Part shown: one piece after another, positions 8,160 to 16,234 of the stretch
How positions within the stretch are numbered: the stretch's first letter is position 1
How the letters are laid out: the number at the start of each line of letters is the position of its first letter
DNA from: Reyranella humidisoli
Lineage (GTDB): Bacteria > Pseudomonadota > Alphaproteobacteria > Reyranellales > Reyranellaceae
Assembly: GCF_019039055.1 (NCBI RefSeq)
Contig: NZ_JAHOPB010000001.1
Span: 1,798,001-1,862,000, forward strand
DNA length: 64,000 nt
Reading direction: 5' to 3'
Made by a program: the position numbers and the translations under genes
The notes under the pieces: generated by a model
Told to the model about the DNA's origin: nothing
Seen by the model: only the letters and a program-made list of their open reading frames with translations
Database searches by the model: none

Positions 8160-8450
8160 TTACATCGGCGCCAGGGTGCCCTTGCGCTTCATGCCGTCCT
8201 TCAGGGTCACTTCCATGGTCGCGCACGAGCCCTTGGCGACGTACTTCCACGCCTTGGCGTCGTAGTCGGCCTTCGACTGTCCCGAGCAGGAGTTGTTGCC
8301 GGTGGCGGCGCAGTCGTTCTTGCCGGCCATGGAGATGCCGTAGCAGCGCTCTTTCTCGGCATTGGCGGTCTGGGCGTTGGCACCGGCCGACATGAGGGCG
8401 GCAGCGGCGACGGCGGCCGCGAGGGCGGCATTGGTGGTGCGATTGATCAT
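8160..8450 (-). CDS. bufA: Bufferin-type RiPP precursor (DUF2282), BufA
   Basis: Bufferins are periplasmic, copper-binding, ribosomally made modified peptides. This 96-residue precursor has a long alanine-rich signal peptide (residues 1-26, ending AGANA) and a core with four cysteines: Cys36 (ERCYGI), Cys47 (AGKNDCA), Cys55 (NSCSGQS) and Cys76 (KGSCATM). The spacing is the DUF2282 pattern, in which two cysteines are modified and two pair. A strong ribosome site (AGGAGG, on the - strand near 8457-8463) precedes the ATG. It is the first gene of the bufABCD unit and has its own SigF-like promoter. Confidence 0.88.
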   Translation of the reverse strand: MINRTTNAALAAAVAAAALMSAGANAQTANAEKERCYGISMAGKNDCAATGNNSCSGQSKADYDAKAWKYVAKGSCATMEVTLKDGMKRKGTLAPM

Positions 8451-8498
8451 GGATAAGTCCTCCTGGCTATCGAGCCATTGTCGGCCCGCAAGAGGTCA

Positions 8499-8525
8499 TT
8501 CGCAGGATCGTGTTCGGGCGTTACA
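8499..8525 (-). promoter_or_regulatory. Putative SigF-type promoter of the bufferin operon
   Basis: Read on the - strand: TGTAAC (8525-8520), a 17-base spacer, then CGAA (8502-8499). This fits the Caulobacter SigF consensus as I recall it (TGTAACC-N16-CGAA). Transcription would begin near 8492, about 40 bases before the bufA ATG. The same pattern with equal spacing faces sigF 33 bases away. Confidence 0.65.
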
Positions 8526-8557
8526 TCGTCGGCGAGTTCTTTTTTCGCCGGATGACC

Positions 8558-8584
8558 TGTAATGTCTGGCCCCATCAACACGAA
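8558..8584 (+). promoter_or_regulatory. Putative autoregulatory SigF-type promoter of sigF-nrsF
   Basis: TGTAAT (8558-8563), a 17-base spacer and CGAA (8581-8584). It differs from the bufferin promoter only at the last base of the -35 element. Start of transcription would fall near 8591, leaving only about 14 bases before the TTG at 8605, so the message would be nearly leaderless. The arrangement implies that SigF drives its own gene. Confidence 0.58.
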
Positions 8585-8604
8585 TACGTGAGGGATCGAG
8601 TCTG

Positions 8605-9153
8605 TTGCCTGCTCCGGACGATCTCTCCGCGCTCATGCGGGCAGCCCGGAAGGGGGACGACGAGGCCTATCGCCGCCTGCTGGTCCTCGTCGCGGCGTGG
8701 TTGCGGGGAGTGGCGTTGCGCGGTCTCGCCGCCGCCGGCCGGCCACGTGCCGATTGCGAGGATGTCGTTCAGGAGACTTTGCTGGCCATGCATCTGAAGC
8801 GCGATACCTGGGACGAGACGCAGCCGCTTCAGCCCTGGCTGCGCGCGATCGCGCGTCACAAGCTGGTCGATCATCTGCGTCGCCGCGGCTTCACCGATCA
8901 CGTCGATATCGACGACCATTCGGACACGCTCGCAGCTCCCGAGGCGGCGGAAGAGGGAAGTGCGCTGGACGCCCGGCAGATGCTCGGCCGGCTGCCGGAG
9001 CGCCAGCGGCGCATCGTGGAAGGCATTTCCATCGAGGGCCAGAGCGCCCGCGAGGTGGGCGCGCGTCTGGGTCTGAGCGAGGGTGCCGTTCGCGTGACCC
9101 TACATCGCGCGCTGCGCACACTGGCTGCGGTCTACCGCAAGGACAGGACATGA
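8605..9153 (+). CDS. sigF: ECF-type RNA polymerase sigma factor, SigF-like
   Basis: A 182-residue sigma factor with only regions 2 and 4. Region 2 holds CEDVVQETLLAMHLKRDTW and PWLRAIARHKLVDHLRRR; region 4 holds RLPERQRRIVEGISIEG and the helix-turn-helix AREVGARLGLSEGAVRVTLHRAL. In Caulobacter the SigF/NrsF pair controls bufferin operons in response to metal stress, and the same genes lie divergently here. The TTG at 8605 gives the longest product; an in-frame ATG at 8635 (Met11) is an alternative. The stop overlaps the start of the anti-sigma gene (ATGA). Confidence 0.87.
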   Translation: MPAPDDLSALMRAARKGDDEAYRRLLVLVAAWLRGVALRGLAAAGRPRADCEDVVQETLLAMHLKRDTWDETQPLQPWLRAIARHKLVDHLRRRGFTDHVDIDDHSDTLAAPEAAEEGSALDARQMLGRLPERQRRIVEGISIEGQSAREVGARLGLSEGAVRVTLHRALRTLAAVYRKDRT

Positions 9154-9785
9154 AGACCGAGCAGCTCGTCGCCTCACTGGTCGCCGACCGGGCGCAAACC
9201 TCCTTTCCGCTCGGGCGCGCCGTGGTCCGCGCCGTCGCGCTCGGCGCACTGGTTTCGCTCGCGATCTTCGCCTTGGGGTTCGGGCCGCGCGTGGATCTGG
9301 CGGCCGCCTTCGCGACCTGGCGATTCGACCTGAAGCTCCTGCTGGTGCTGGCCGCGCTGGTGGCGGCCTCGGGCGCCTGCATCGCGCTGGCGCGGCCCCT
9401 GTCGTCGGGGACATGGCGCCGGGGCGTCGTGCCGGTTGTTTTGATCGCGGTGGTGGGACTGGCCAGCGAGCTGCTCCTGGCACCTCCGGGCAGCTGGGCG
9501 ACGAGGCTGGTCGGCAGCAACGCGTTGGTGTGCCTGACCGCGATTCCGATTTTTGCGCTCGCGCCGCTGGCGGCTCTGTTGCTTGCGTTGCGTCGCGCGG
9601 CGCCGGCCTCTCCCGCGCTCGCTGGAGCCGCGTCCGGCGCTCTGGCCGCCGCCGCGGCCGCCACCCTCTACGCCTTTCATTGCTTCGACGATTCGCCGCT
9701 GTTCGTCCTCACCTGGTATTCGCTGGCGGCGATCCCGGTGATCCTCGTCGGGGCGGCGCTCGGGCATCGCCTGCTGCGCTGGTAG
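9150..9785 (+). CDS. nrsF: DUF1109 membrane anti-sigma factor, NrsF-like
   Basis: A 211-residue inner-membrane protein with a short cytoplasmic N-terminus and six predicted helices. Such proteins hold SigF inactive until a metal or redox signal arrives. Conserved-looking segments with cysteine are LVCLTAIPIFALAPL and FHCFDDSPLF; paired cysteines of this kind are reported to be needed for sensing in Caulobacter NrsF. An extra cysteine lies in helix 2 (SGACIAL). Translation is coupled to sigF by an ATGA overlap. It ends eight bases before the convergent LysR gene. Confidence 0.87.
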   Translation: MKTEQLVASLVADRAQTSFPLGRAVVRAVALGALVSLAIFALGFGPRVDLAAAFATWRFDLKLLLVLAALVAASGACIALARPLSSGTWRRGVVPVVLIAVVGLASELLLAPPGSWATRLVGSNALVCLTAIPIFALAPLAALLLALRRAAPASPALAGAASGALAAAAAATLYAFHCFDDSPLFVLTWYSLAAIPVILVGAALGHRLLRW

Positions 9786-9793
9786 CCAGGGGA

Positions 9794-10681
9794 TCAGCCG
9801 CCTCGGCGCAGGACGTCGAACAGCCGCCGGGCCGGGCGCGGCAGGCGGCGGGAGTCGCGTACATAGAGGGCGAGTTCGCGCATCGACCAGGCCTCGGCCA
9901 GGCGTAGAGTCGCGATCGGCAGGACGCGCCGGTGCCGCGACGCGGTCGTCTCCGGCACGATGCCCACGCCGACGCCCGCCGCGACCATGGCGCACACGGC
10001 GTCGAGACTGCTGACGCGGACGCGCAGCCGCAGCGCGCGACCCAGTCGGGCGGCCTGCATGGCCACATGCTCGTCGAGTGCCGTGCCGCGCGGCAGGCCG
10101 ACGAAGTCGAGGTCGAGCAGGTCGGCGAACGCGGTCTGGCGCTTGCCCGCGAGGCGATGGTTCGCCGGGACCGCCAGCACCAGCCGATCGGTGCGAAAGG
10201 GATGACTCTCGAGTCCGGGAACGAGGGCCGCCTGCGAGCCGATGCCGATGTCGGCGTCACCGGCCGCGATGGCGGCGCCGATCGCCGGGCTCTCGCGATC
10301 CTCCAGATCGATGTCGATCGTCGGATTGGCTGCCAGGAAATCCGCCAGCAGGGCGGGCAGGTGCTCCGAGAGCGCCGAGGTGTTGGCGAGGATACGGACG
10401 CTGCCCTTCAGTCCGCGCGAATAGGCGCTGAGGTCGCCGCGCATCGTTTCGATCTGCTGCAGAACGATGCGGGCATGGTCGAGCAGGCTGCGGCCCGCCT
10501 CGGTCGGCTCGACACCGCGCCGGCCGCGCTTCAGCAGGGGAACCCCCAGGATCTCTTCCATGCCGCGGATACGCGCGCTCGCCGAGGCGAGCGCCAGGTG
10601 GGCGCGCTCGGCGCCGCGCGTGATGCTGCCGGTCTGAACCACGAACTGGAACAGACGCAGGTCGGTGAAGTCGAAGCGCAT
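9794..10681 (-). CDS. LysR family transcriptional regulator
   Basis: A 295-residue regulator. Residues 1-60 are the winged helix-turn-helix (DLRLFQFVVQTGSITRGAER, then LALASASARIRGMEE), and the remainder is the periplasmic-binding-protein-like effector domain (LKRGRRGVEPTEAG linker, then VRILANTSALSEHLP). It is divergent from a TauE/SafE exporter across an 84-base gap, the usual position of a LysR regulator next to its target. An inducer such as sulfite or an organosulfonate would fit but is inference. Confidence 0.9.
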   Translation of the reverse strand: MRFDFTDLRLFQFVVQTGSITRGAERAHLALASASARIRGMEEILGVPLLKRGRRGVEPTEAGRSLLDHARIVLQQIETMRGDLSAYSRGLKGSVRILANTSALSEHLPALLADFLAANPTIDIDLEDRESPAIGAAIAAGDADIGIGSQAALVPGLESHPFRTDRLVLAVPANHRLAGKRQTAFADLLDLDFVGLPRGTALDEHVAMQAARLGRALRLRVRVSSLDAVCAMVAAGVGVGIVPETTASRHRRVLPIATLRLAEAWSMRELALYVRDSRRLPRPARRLFDVLRRGG

Positions 10682-10765
10682 GATCTCTCAGCCTATGGAC
10701 AGTCCGAAGGCAGACTCCGTATTCTCCACATTGCGAAGCGCCCTGCCACCTTCCAAGAGTGCCGC

Positions 10766-11506
10766 ATGGTCCTGTCGACACTCGCCTTCGTCCTCGCGGT
10801 CTTCCTGGTGGCGGGCTTCAGCAAGGGCATCATCGGTCTCGGGCTGCCGACCATTTCGATGGGCCTGCTGGCCCTCGTTCTGCCTCCCTTCGAGGCGGCG
10901 GCGCTTCTGATCCTGCCGTCGCTGGTCACCAATGTCTGGCAGATGGTCGACGGTCCCCATCTCAGCAGGCTCCTGCGGCGGCTCTGGCCGCTCAATCTCG
11001 GCGTCTGCCTCGGCACCTGGGCGGGGGCAGCCTTCGTCTCGGGCCTCGGAGGAGCCTACGGGGCCGCGGCGCTGGGCGTCGCGCTGATGGCTTACGCCCT
11101 GTCCGGCCTGGCGGCCCTGAAGTTCGCCGTTCCAGCCCCGGCGGAACGATGGCTGGGACCGGCGGCCGGCGCTGCGACCGGAGCGATCACCGCGGCCACC
11201 GGCGTCTTCGTCATTCCGGCCGTGCCTTACCTGCAGGCGATCGGTCTCACAAAGGATGAACTCGTGCAGGCGCTCGGCCTGTCGTTCACGGTCTCGACCC
11301 TGGCCCTTGCCGTCACCCTCATGGGCCGAACCGATCTCGGCGCCGGCCTGGCCTGGCCCTCGGTGGCGGGTGTCGTCGTGGCGCTGCTCGGCATGCGACT
11401 GGGACAGGCAGTGCGGACCCACCTGTCGCCGCAGACCTTCCGGTTGTGCTTCTTCGCCGGGCTTCTGGCCCTCGGCGGCTATCTCGCAGCGCGCGGTCTG
11501 GCCTGA
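10766..11506 (+). CDS. TauE/SafE family sulfite/anion exporter
   Basis: A 246-residue membrane protein with about eight helices and the two internal halves of the family. The first half starts VFLVAGFSKGIIGLGLPTISMG (residues 13-34) and the second contains GAATGAITAATGVFVIPAVP. Members export sulfite, sulfonates or related anions. With sulfur-oxidation genes 5 kb away, sulfite export is plausible. The ATG at 10766 is the first in the divergent gap; a longer open frame upstream lies over the LysR gene and is rejected. Confidence 0.85.
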   Translation: MVLSTLAFVLAVFLVAGFSKGIIGLGLPTISMGLLALVLPPFEAAALLILPSLVTNVWQMVDGPHLSRLLRRLWPLNLGVCLGTWAGAAFVSGLGGAYGAAALGVALMAYALSGLAALKFAVPAPAERWLGPAAGAATGAITAATGVFVIPAVPYLQAIGLTKDELVQALGLSFTVSTLALAVTLMGRTDLGAGLAWPSVAGVVVALLGMRLGQAVRTHLSPQTFRLCFFAGLLALGGYLAARGLA

Positions 11507-11573
11507 CGGCTGGATGGACGGTCGGAGAAGGCGGGGATAGCTTCAGGAACCCTTCTCATCGTGGAGCGTTTCC

Positions 11574-12371
11574 ATGGCCGTGCACGCCCTCAAAACTTCC
11601 AAAGTCGCCAATCTCCGGTCGAACGTGTCGCCCGAAGAATGGCAGGCTCGCGTCGATCTCGCCGCCTGCTACAGGCTGATCGACCTGTACGGCATGTCGG
11701 ATCTGATCGCGAACCACATTTCGGTGCGTGTGCCGGGCGAGCCCGATGCCTTCCTGATCAACGCCTACGGCCTTCTGTACGAAGAGATCACAGCGTCGAG
11801 CCTGCTGAAGATCGATCACGAGGGCAACATCCTCAATCGCCCGGAGTTCAGCGGCGGGCTCGAATACGGCGTCAACCGCGCGGGCTTCGTGATCCACAGC
11901 GCCATCCATATGGCCAAGCCCGAGGTCGCCTGCGTGATCCACACGCACACCTGGCCCGGCATGGCGGTTTCGACCATGGAATGCGGCCTGCTGCCCAACA
12001 CGCAGACGTCGATGCGCTTTGCCAAGATCAGCTATCACGACTTCGACGGTGTGGTTCTCGATCTCGCGGCGCGCGAGGCGCTGGTGAAGAGCCTGGGCGA
12101 CAACAACGCCCTGATCCTGCGCAATCACGGTCTGCTGACGACCGGCGCGACCATTCCCGAGGCATTCAACGCCATGCACCGGCTGGAGCTGAGCTGCAAG
12201 ACGCAGCTCGCGGCCATGTCGTGCAACACCAAGCTGATCGACGTCCCCGCCGACGTGGTGGACGCGACCTACAAGAACTATCAGCCGAAGACCCGCCGGC
12301 CGTTCGGCCTGCTGGACTGGCCGGCTCTCCTGCGGAAGCTCGACCGGATCGATCCGGGCTTCCGCGACTAA
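11574..12371 (+). CDS. Class II aldolase/adducin family protein
   Basis: A 265-residue zinc-dependent aldolase-fold protein, related to fuculose-phosphate aldolase and to the decarboxylase/dehydratase branch. Residues near 42-48 (DLIANHIS) and the IHTHTWPGMA segment give the metal-binding histidines, and the third is in LRNHGLLTTG. Substrate is unknown; alphaproteobacteria have many paralogues of this size. The ribosome site GTGGAG precedes the ATG. The next gene begins immediately after the stop, so the two may be co-transcribed. Confidence 0.85.
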   Translation: MAVHALKTSKVANLRSNVSPEEWQARVDLAACYRLIDLYGMSDLIANHISVRVPGEPDAFLINAYGLLYEEITASSLLKIDHEGNILNRPEFSGGLEYGVNRAGFVIHSAIHMAKPEVACVIHTHTWPGMAVSTMECGLLPNTQTSMRFAKISYHDFDGVVLDLAAREALVKSLGDNNALILRNHGLLTTGATIPEAFNAMHRLELSCKTQLAAMSCNTKLIDVPADVVDATYKNYQPKTRRPFGLLDWPALLRKLDRIDPGFRD

Positions 12372-14216
12372 TTGGATACACCGCACAGCTCCATACGCGC
12401 CTTCGCCGCCGTTGCCAGTGGTTACTGGACGGCGCCGGGATATCGCGCCGTCGCCTGGTCGCTGACCGGCGGTCTCGTGGTGCTGGGTGCGGCCAATGTC
12501 GGCATCGCCCTGTGGCTGAACATCTGGAACAGGGACTTCTTCAACGCCCTCGACAAGCGTGACGTCGGGCAGCTCATGGAGCTGCTCTGGATGCTCGCCG
12601 CCATCGTCGCGTCGGCGGGCGTCGCGGTGGCGATCCAGCTTCACGTCAAGCGCCGGCTGCAGATCAACTGGCGCTCCTGGCTGTCGCACGTCACCGTCCA
12701 GCGCTGGTTGAACGGGGGCCGCCAGTACCAGCTCGGCATGCTGGCCGACGAGGTCGACAATCCTGACGGCCGCATCGCCGAGGACATCCGCGTTTCGACC
12801 GAATTCGCCGTCGAGTTCGCCCAGAGCATCCTGCAGTGCGTGCTGCAGCTCTTCACCTTCCTCAGCGTGCTGTGGATCCTGTCGGGCACGATGCCGATCA
12901 AGCTGTTCGGCTTCGAGTTCAACCTGCCGGGCTACATGGTCTGGGCTGCCGTGGCCTACGCCCTGGTCGGTTCGCTGCTGACCTACTTCCTGGGCCGCGG
13001 CCTGATCCACGCCGGCAACATTCGCCAGAGCCGCGAGGCCGATTTTCGCTCCGGCCTGACACGCGCGCGCGAGCATGCCGAGGGCATCGCCCTGATGCGC
13101 GGCGAGGACGACGAGCGCGAGCGGCTGCGCGGCTCGCTCTTCGACCTGCGTTCAGCCTGGAATGTCCAGACGCGCGGCCAGGGCAACCTGTCGCTGCTCA
13201 CCAGCTCGCTGGCCTATCTCGCGCCCATCGTGCCGCTGATCGTCGCCCTGCCGCGCTATCTCGGTGGCGAGATCGCGCTGGGCGGCCTGATGCAGACGGC
13301 GCAGGCCTTCTCCAGCGTGCAGTGGGCTCTGTCCTGGCTGATCGACAACTTCCCGAAGTTCGCCGAGTGGCGCGCCTCGACCGATCGCCTGGTGCATCTG
13401 CACGTGGCGCTTACCGACCTCGAAGAAAGCAGCGAGATGGCGGACGAGGAGCGGATCGTGGTCCATCCGCCGGCTGAATCGGACCGGCTCATCATGCGGG
13501 AACTCGGCGTGGCGCGGCCCAGCGGCGAGATGCTCGTCGCCGAGGCCGAAGTCGAGATCCAGCGCGCCGAGAGGGTGTTGATCCGGGGCCAGTCGGGCAG
13601 CGGCAAGAGCACGATCATGCGCGCGGTCGCCGGCGTCTGGCCGTGGGGCCGCGGCGCCATCCATCTGCCGACCGGCAACATCACCTTCATGCCGCAGAAG
13701 CCCTATTTCCCACTGGGAACGCTGCGCGACGTGATGCTCTATCCGGCCGAGCCGGAAGGCGTCAGCGACGACGTTCTCAAGGACATGCTGCACAAGGTCG
13801 GCCTCGATCATCTGCGCGACCGTCTCGACGAGACCGAGCGGTGGGATCACATCCTGTCCGGCGGCGAGCAGCAGCGCGTCGCATTCGCCCGGGTGCTGGT
13901 CCAGAAGCCCGACTGGATCTTCATGGACGAGGCCACGTCGGCGCTCGACGAGGCCGGCCAGGAAAACGTCATGAAGCTCCTGATCGAGGAGCTGCCGGAG
14001 ACATCGGTCGTCAGCATCGGCCACCGCCCGGGGCTCGAGGTTTTCCATACGCGCGAGCTGACGCTGGAGCCCGGCGCCGACGGAACCCGCCTGCGGTCCG
14101 ACGCCGGCAAGCGCTCGCTCGGCGACCTCTACCGCAAGATGGCGGCGGCCAGCCGCTCGACGCCACGCGATCCCGGCTTCTGGGCGCATGTTCGCGCCAG
14201 TCTGCTGGGCCGCTGA
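12372..14216 (+). CDS. SbmA/BacA-like ABC transporter, fused permease and ATPase
   Basis: A 614-residue half-transporter of the ABC_membrane_2 (YddA/BclA) group. Residues 1-340 or so hold about six membrane helices, including GLVVLGAANVGIALWLNIW and the conserved WRSWLSHVTVQRWL. The ATPase has Walker A GQSGSGKST, signature LSGGEQQRVAF and Walker B WIFMDEATSALDE. Relatives take up or export peptides and very long acyl chains; in Bradyrhizobium, BclA protects against antimicrobial peptides. It begins with TTG directly after the aldolase stop. Substrate is not known. Confidence 0.85.
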   Translation: MDTPHSSIRAFAAVASGYWTAPGYRAVAWSLTGGLVVLGAANVGIALWLNIWNRDFFNALDKRDVGQLMELLWMLAAIVASAGVAVAIQLHVKRRLQINWRSWLSHVTVQRWLNGGRQYQLGMLADEVDNPDGRIAEDIRVSTEFAVEFAQSILQCVLQLFTFLSVLWILSGTMPIKLFGFEFNLPGYMVWAAVAYALVGSLLTYFLGRGLIHAGNIRQSREADFRSGLTRAREHAEGIALMRGEDDERERLRGSLFDLRSAWNVQTRGQGNLSLLTSSLAYLAPIVPLIVALPRYLGGEIALGGLMQTAQAFSSVQWALSWLIDNFPKFAEWRASTDRLVHLHVALTDLEESSEMADEERIVVHPPAESDRLIMRELGVARPSGEMLVAEAEVEIQRAERVLIRGQSGSGKSTIMRAVAGVWPWGRGAIHLPTGNITFMPQKPYFPLGTLRDVMLYPAEPEGVSDDVLKDMLHKVGLDHLRDRLDETERWDHILSGGEQQRVAFARVLVQKPDWIFMDEATSALDEAGQENVMKLLIEELPETSVVSIGHRPGLEVFHTRELTLEPGADGTRLRSDAGKRSLGDLYRKMAAASRSTPRDPGFWAHVRASLLGR

Positions 14217-14271
14217 GCCTCGCGCCGTCCCTTTTGTGAGGCCTTCGTCCGCGTGATATCCCCGCGGGTAC

Positions 14272-15564
14272 ATGATCCGCTGGATGGCATCCCATGTCGG
14301 GCTGGCAAGGCCCCGTCGCTTCGAGCGGACGATCGCCGTGCTCGCATCGCTGGTCCTGGCGGCATTGGCCGTCGCGCTCACGTGGGCCTATGGGCTCGCC
14401 ACCGGACTGCCGCCGGGCTCGCCGCGGAGCTGGTACTTCGCCTATCTCGCTTCCCTGCTGGGGCTCGGCATCGTCTGCTCACGCTGGCCGCGCATCGCGA
14501 TGATCGTGCTGTCGCTGGCGGCGGTCGAGATCGGCCTTGGATTCGGCTCCGTGGCGATGGTGCGACACGACCTGGCCGACAGCGACCTGATGCCGGCCAA
14601 CGCGCCGCGCGAGGTGGAGCGCGTGTGGCATCCGCTCCTGCAGGCGACCAATGTACCGACCGCACAGGGTTCGCGCGGTAGCTATCGGGTCGATTCGCAG
14701 GGATTGCGCGGGCGGGAGCGCTCATCCGCGGAATTGCGGGACAAGACGGTCGTCGCCGTGTTCGGTGGATCGACGACCGAGGATCTCGCCATCGCGGACG
14801 GTGAGACCTGGTCCGAGCGGTTGGAAAGCCTGCTGGGCGTCGATCGCTTCGCCGTGCTGAACCATGGCGTGACCGCCAACAGTAGTGTCCAGATCGCGAT
14901 CCGGACGGCCTTCTATCAAAGCGCCTACGACACCGTGCCGGACTGCGCCGTCTACTATGTCGGCGGGACGGACATCAACGGCTCCCACACCGCAAATCTC
15001 GATCCCGGCTTCGCCAATCATCAGACTCCACAGCTCGTCGACGCACTGGAGGCTCGCCGCGTCGAACGTGCCCTGCCGGAGTTTTCCCCGCTGCTGCGCC
15101 TGCTGGGACGCCTGGCCGCCTTTGCCTTCGATACGGTCCGGGCACCGCCAAACCCAGGAGGGAAGGCGAGCGCCGATCCCGATCCTGCGCTCGAGGCCAT
15201 ATTCCTGCGCAATGTCCGGACGATCTCTTCGATCAACCGCGAGCGAGTCGTTGCGACCCTCTGGATCGGCGAGGTTTTCGATTTCGATTCGCTCGTCAAA
15301 TCCGGTGGCCGCAGGGGCATGTGGAGCGCCTATCTGAGGGTAGGCGATCTGCAAGCCCTGTTGATGCGGCTGAACGGCCTCCTGCAACGCGAGGCCGGGG
15401 CGCTGGGCGACACCTACATCGCACTCGACGAGAAGCAGTTCGCGCCTGACGACTTCGCTGACGGCGAGCACTTCTCCGCGAAGGGCGCCGCCCGGTTCGC
15501 GTCCCTGATCGCGCCCCGTGTCGCCGAGGTATGCCGCAAGAAAGAGCGGCCGGTACGCCCTTAG
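14272..15564 (+). CDS. Membrane-anchored SGNH/GDSL-hydrolase-like protein
   Basis: A 430-residue protein. Three hydrophobic helices in the first 105 residues anchor it, and the rest is a periplasmic SGNH domain. Block I is VFGGSTTED, whose Ser is the likely nucleophile; block III-like is YYVGGTDINGS; block V is DGEHFSAKGA with the catalytic Asp and His. Such proteins act as O-acetyl esterases or transferases on surface sugars, or as lipases. No polysaccharide genes lie nearby, so the substrate is open. A convergent repeat element follows the stop. Confidence 0.7.
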   Translation: MIRWMASHVGLARPRRFERTIAVLASLVLAALAVALTWAYGLATGLPPGSPRSWYFAYLASLLGLGIVCSRWPRIAMIVLSLAAVEIGLGFGSVAMVRHDLADSDLMPANAPREVERVWHPLLQATNVPTAQGSRGSYRVDSQGLRGRERSSAELRDKTVVAVFGGSTTEDLAIADGETWSERLESLLGVDRFAVLNHGVTANSSVQIAIRTAFYQSAYDTVPDCAVYYVGGTDINGSHTANLDPGFANHQTPQLVDALEARRVERALPEFSPLLRLLGRLAAFAFDTVRAPPNPGGKASADPDPALEAIFLRNVRTISSINRERVVATLWIGEVFDFDSLVKSGGRRGMWSAYLRVGDLQALLMRLNGLLQREAGALGDTYIALDEKQFAPDDFADGEHFSAKGAARFASLIAPRVAEVCRKKERPVRP

Positions 15565-15593
15565 GGTCTTTCCGTCTCAGATTGACCCACAGA

Positions 15594-15710
15594 CCTCATC
15601 CTGAGGAGCGCGCCGGAGGCGTGCGTCTCGAAGGATGGGCAACAGATGAGGTGCGTGTGCCCACCCTTCGAGACGCGGTCCTACGGACCGCGCCTCAGGG
15701 TGAGGTCGTT
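15594..15710. repeat. Palindromic intergenic repeat, copy 1
   Basis: A roughly 117-base imperfect palindrome. The outer arms are CCTCATCCTGAGGAG and GCCTCAGGGTGAGG; the inner arms are TCTCGAAGGATGGG and CCCACCCTTCGAGA, each almost self-complementary. Copies 2 and 3 lie at 19508 and 34771. All three sit between convergent genes. It can fold into one long hairpin in either transcript. Confidence 0.85.
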
Positions 15711-15749
15711 GTTGAAGAGCGAGGTGATTCTATCTTGTCCCGAAAGGCT

Positions 15750-16229
15750 CTAAAGCACTTCGTGGAAGCCGATGGCGACGCGGTCGGGCGCTCGGGTGGC
15801 GACACCGACGAAGGTCGCGCGTTCCAGCCATTTGAGCGTGGGCTCCGACGTCTCGAAGCGCGGCGCGGTGCGGAAGTGGTAGCTGCCCGGGGGCATCGCC
15901 TCGCCTCGGGTCATGCGCTCCAGCACCTCGGGGCTCGCGACACGCAGGCCGTCGTTCTGGACGAAAATCATGGCGCCGGCGGCGCTGCGGATCGTGTAGC
16001 GCGCGACGACCTCGATCGTGCCGTCGGGCCGCACGATCTGCCAGTCTGCGCCGCCTGGCAGGATCTCGCCCTCCAGCCGGGGACCGCGCACCTCGCCGCC
16101 CAGGATGTCGATGATGCGGCGATGACCGCGCGCCGTCTGGCCGAGATCCTGGATCGGCCCCACCTTGGCCTTGATGGAAAAGGCGAAGCGCAGGGACGGT
16201 GCGGTCTGGATGAAGGTGTCGACGTCCAT
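15750..16229 (-). CDS. DUF3237 family protein
   Basis: A 159-residue beta-barrel protein of the DUF3237 (UPF0311) family, whose function is unknown. Typical segments are IDILGGEVRGPRLEGEILPG, the DGTIEVVARYTIR strand and PGSYHFRTAPRFET. Members often stand next to acyl-CoA or aromatic degradation genes. The start at 16229 is five bases after the acyl-CoA dehydrogenase stop, so the two form an operon. Confidence 0.82.
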   Translation of the reverse strand: MDVDTFIQTAPSLRFAFSIKAKVGPIQDLGQTARGHRRIIDILGGEVRGPRLEGEILPGGADWQIVRPDGTIEVVARYTIRSAAGAMIFVQNDGLRVASPEVLERMTRGEAMPPGSYHFRTAPRFETSEPTLKWLERATFVGVATRAPDRVAIGFHEVL

Positions 16230-16234
16230 CGGCC

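Noticed and set aside
9932..10765. N-terminal extension of the TauE/SafE gene over the LysR gene
   Set aside because: The extension covers the LysR coding region in antisense and has no transporter features; the first ATG in the gap at 10766 gives a normal-length protein.
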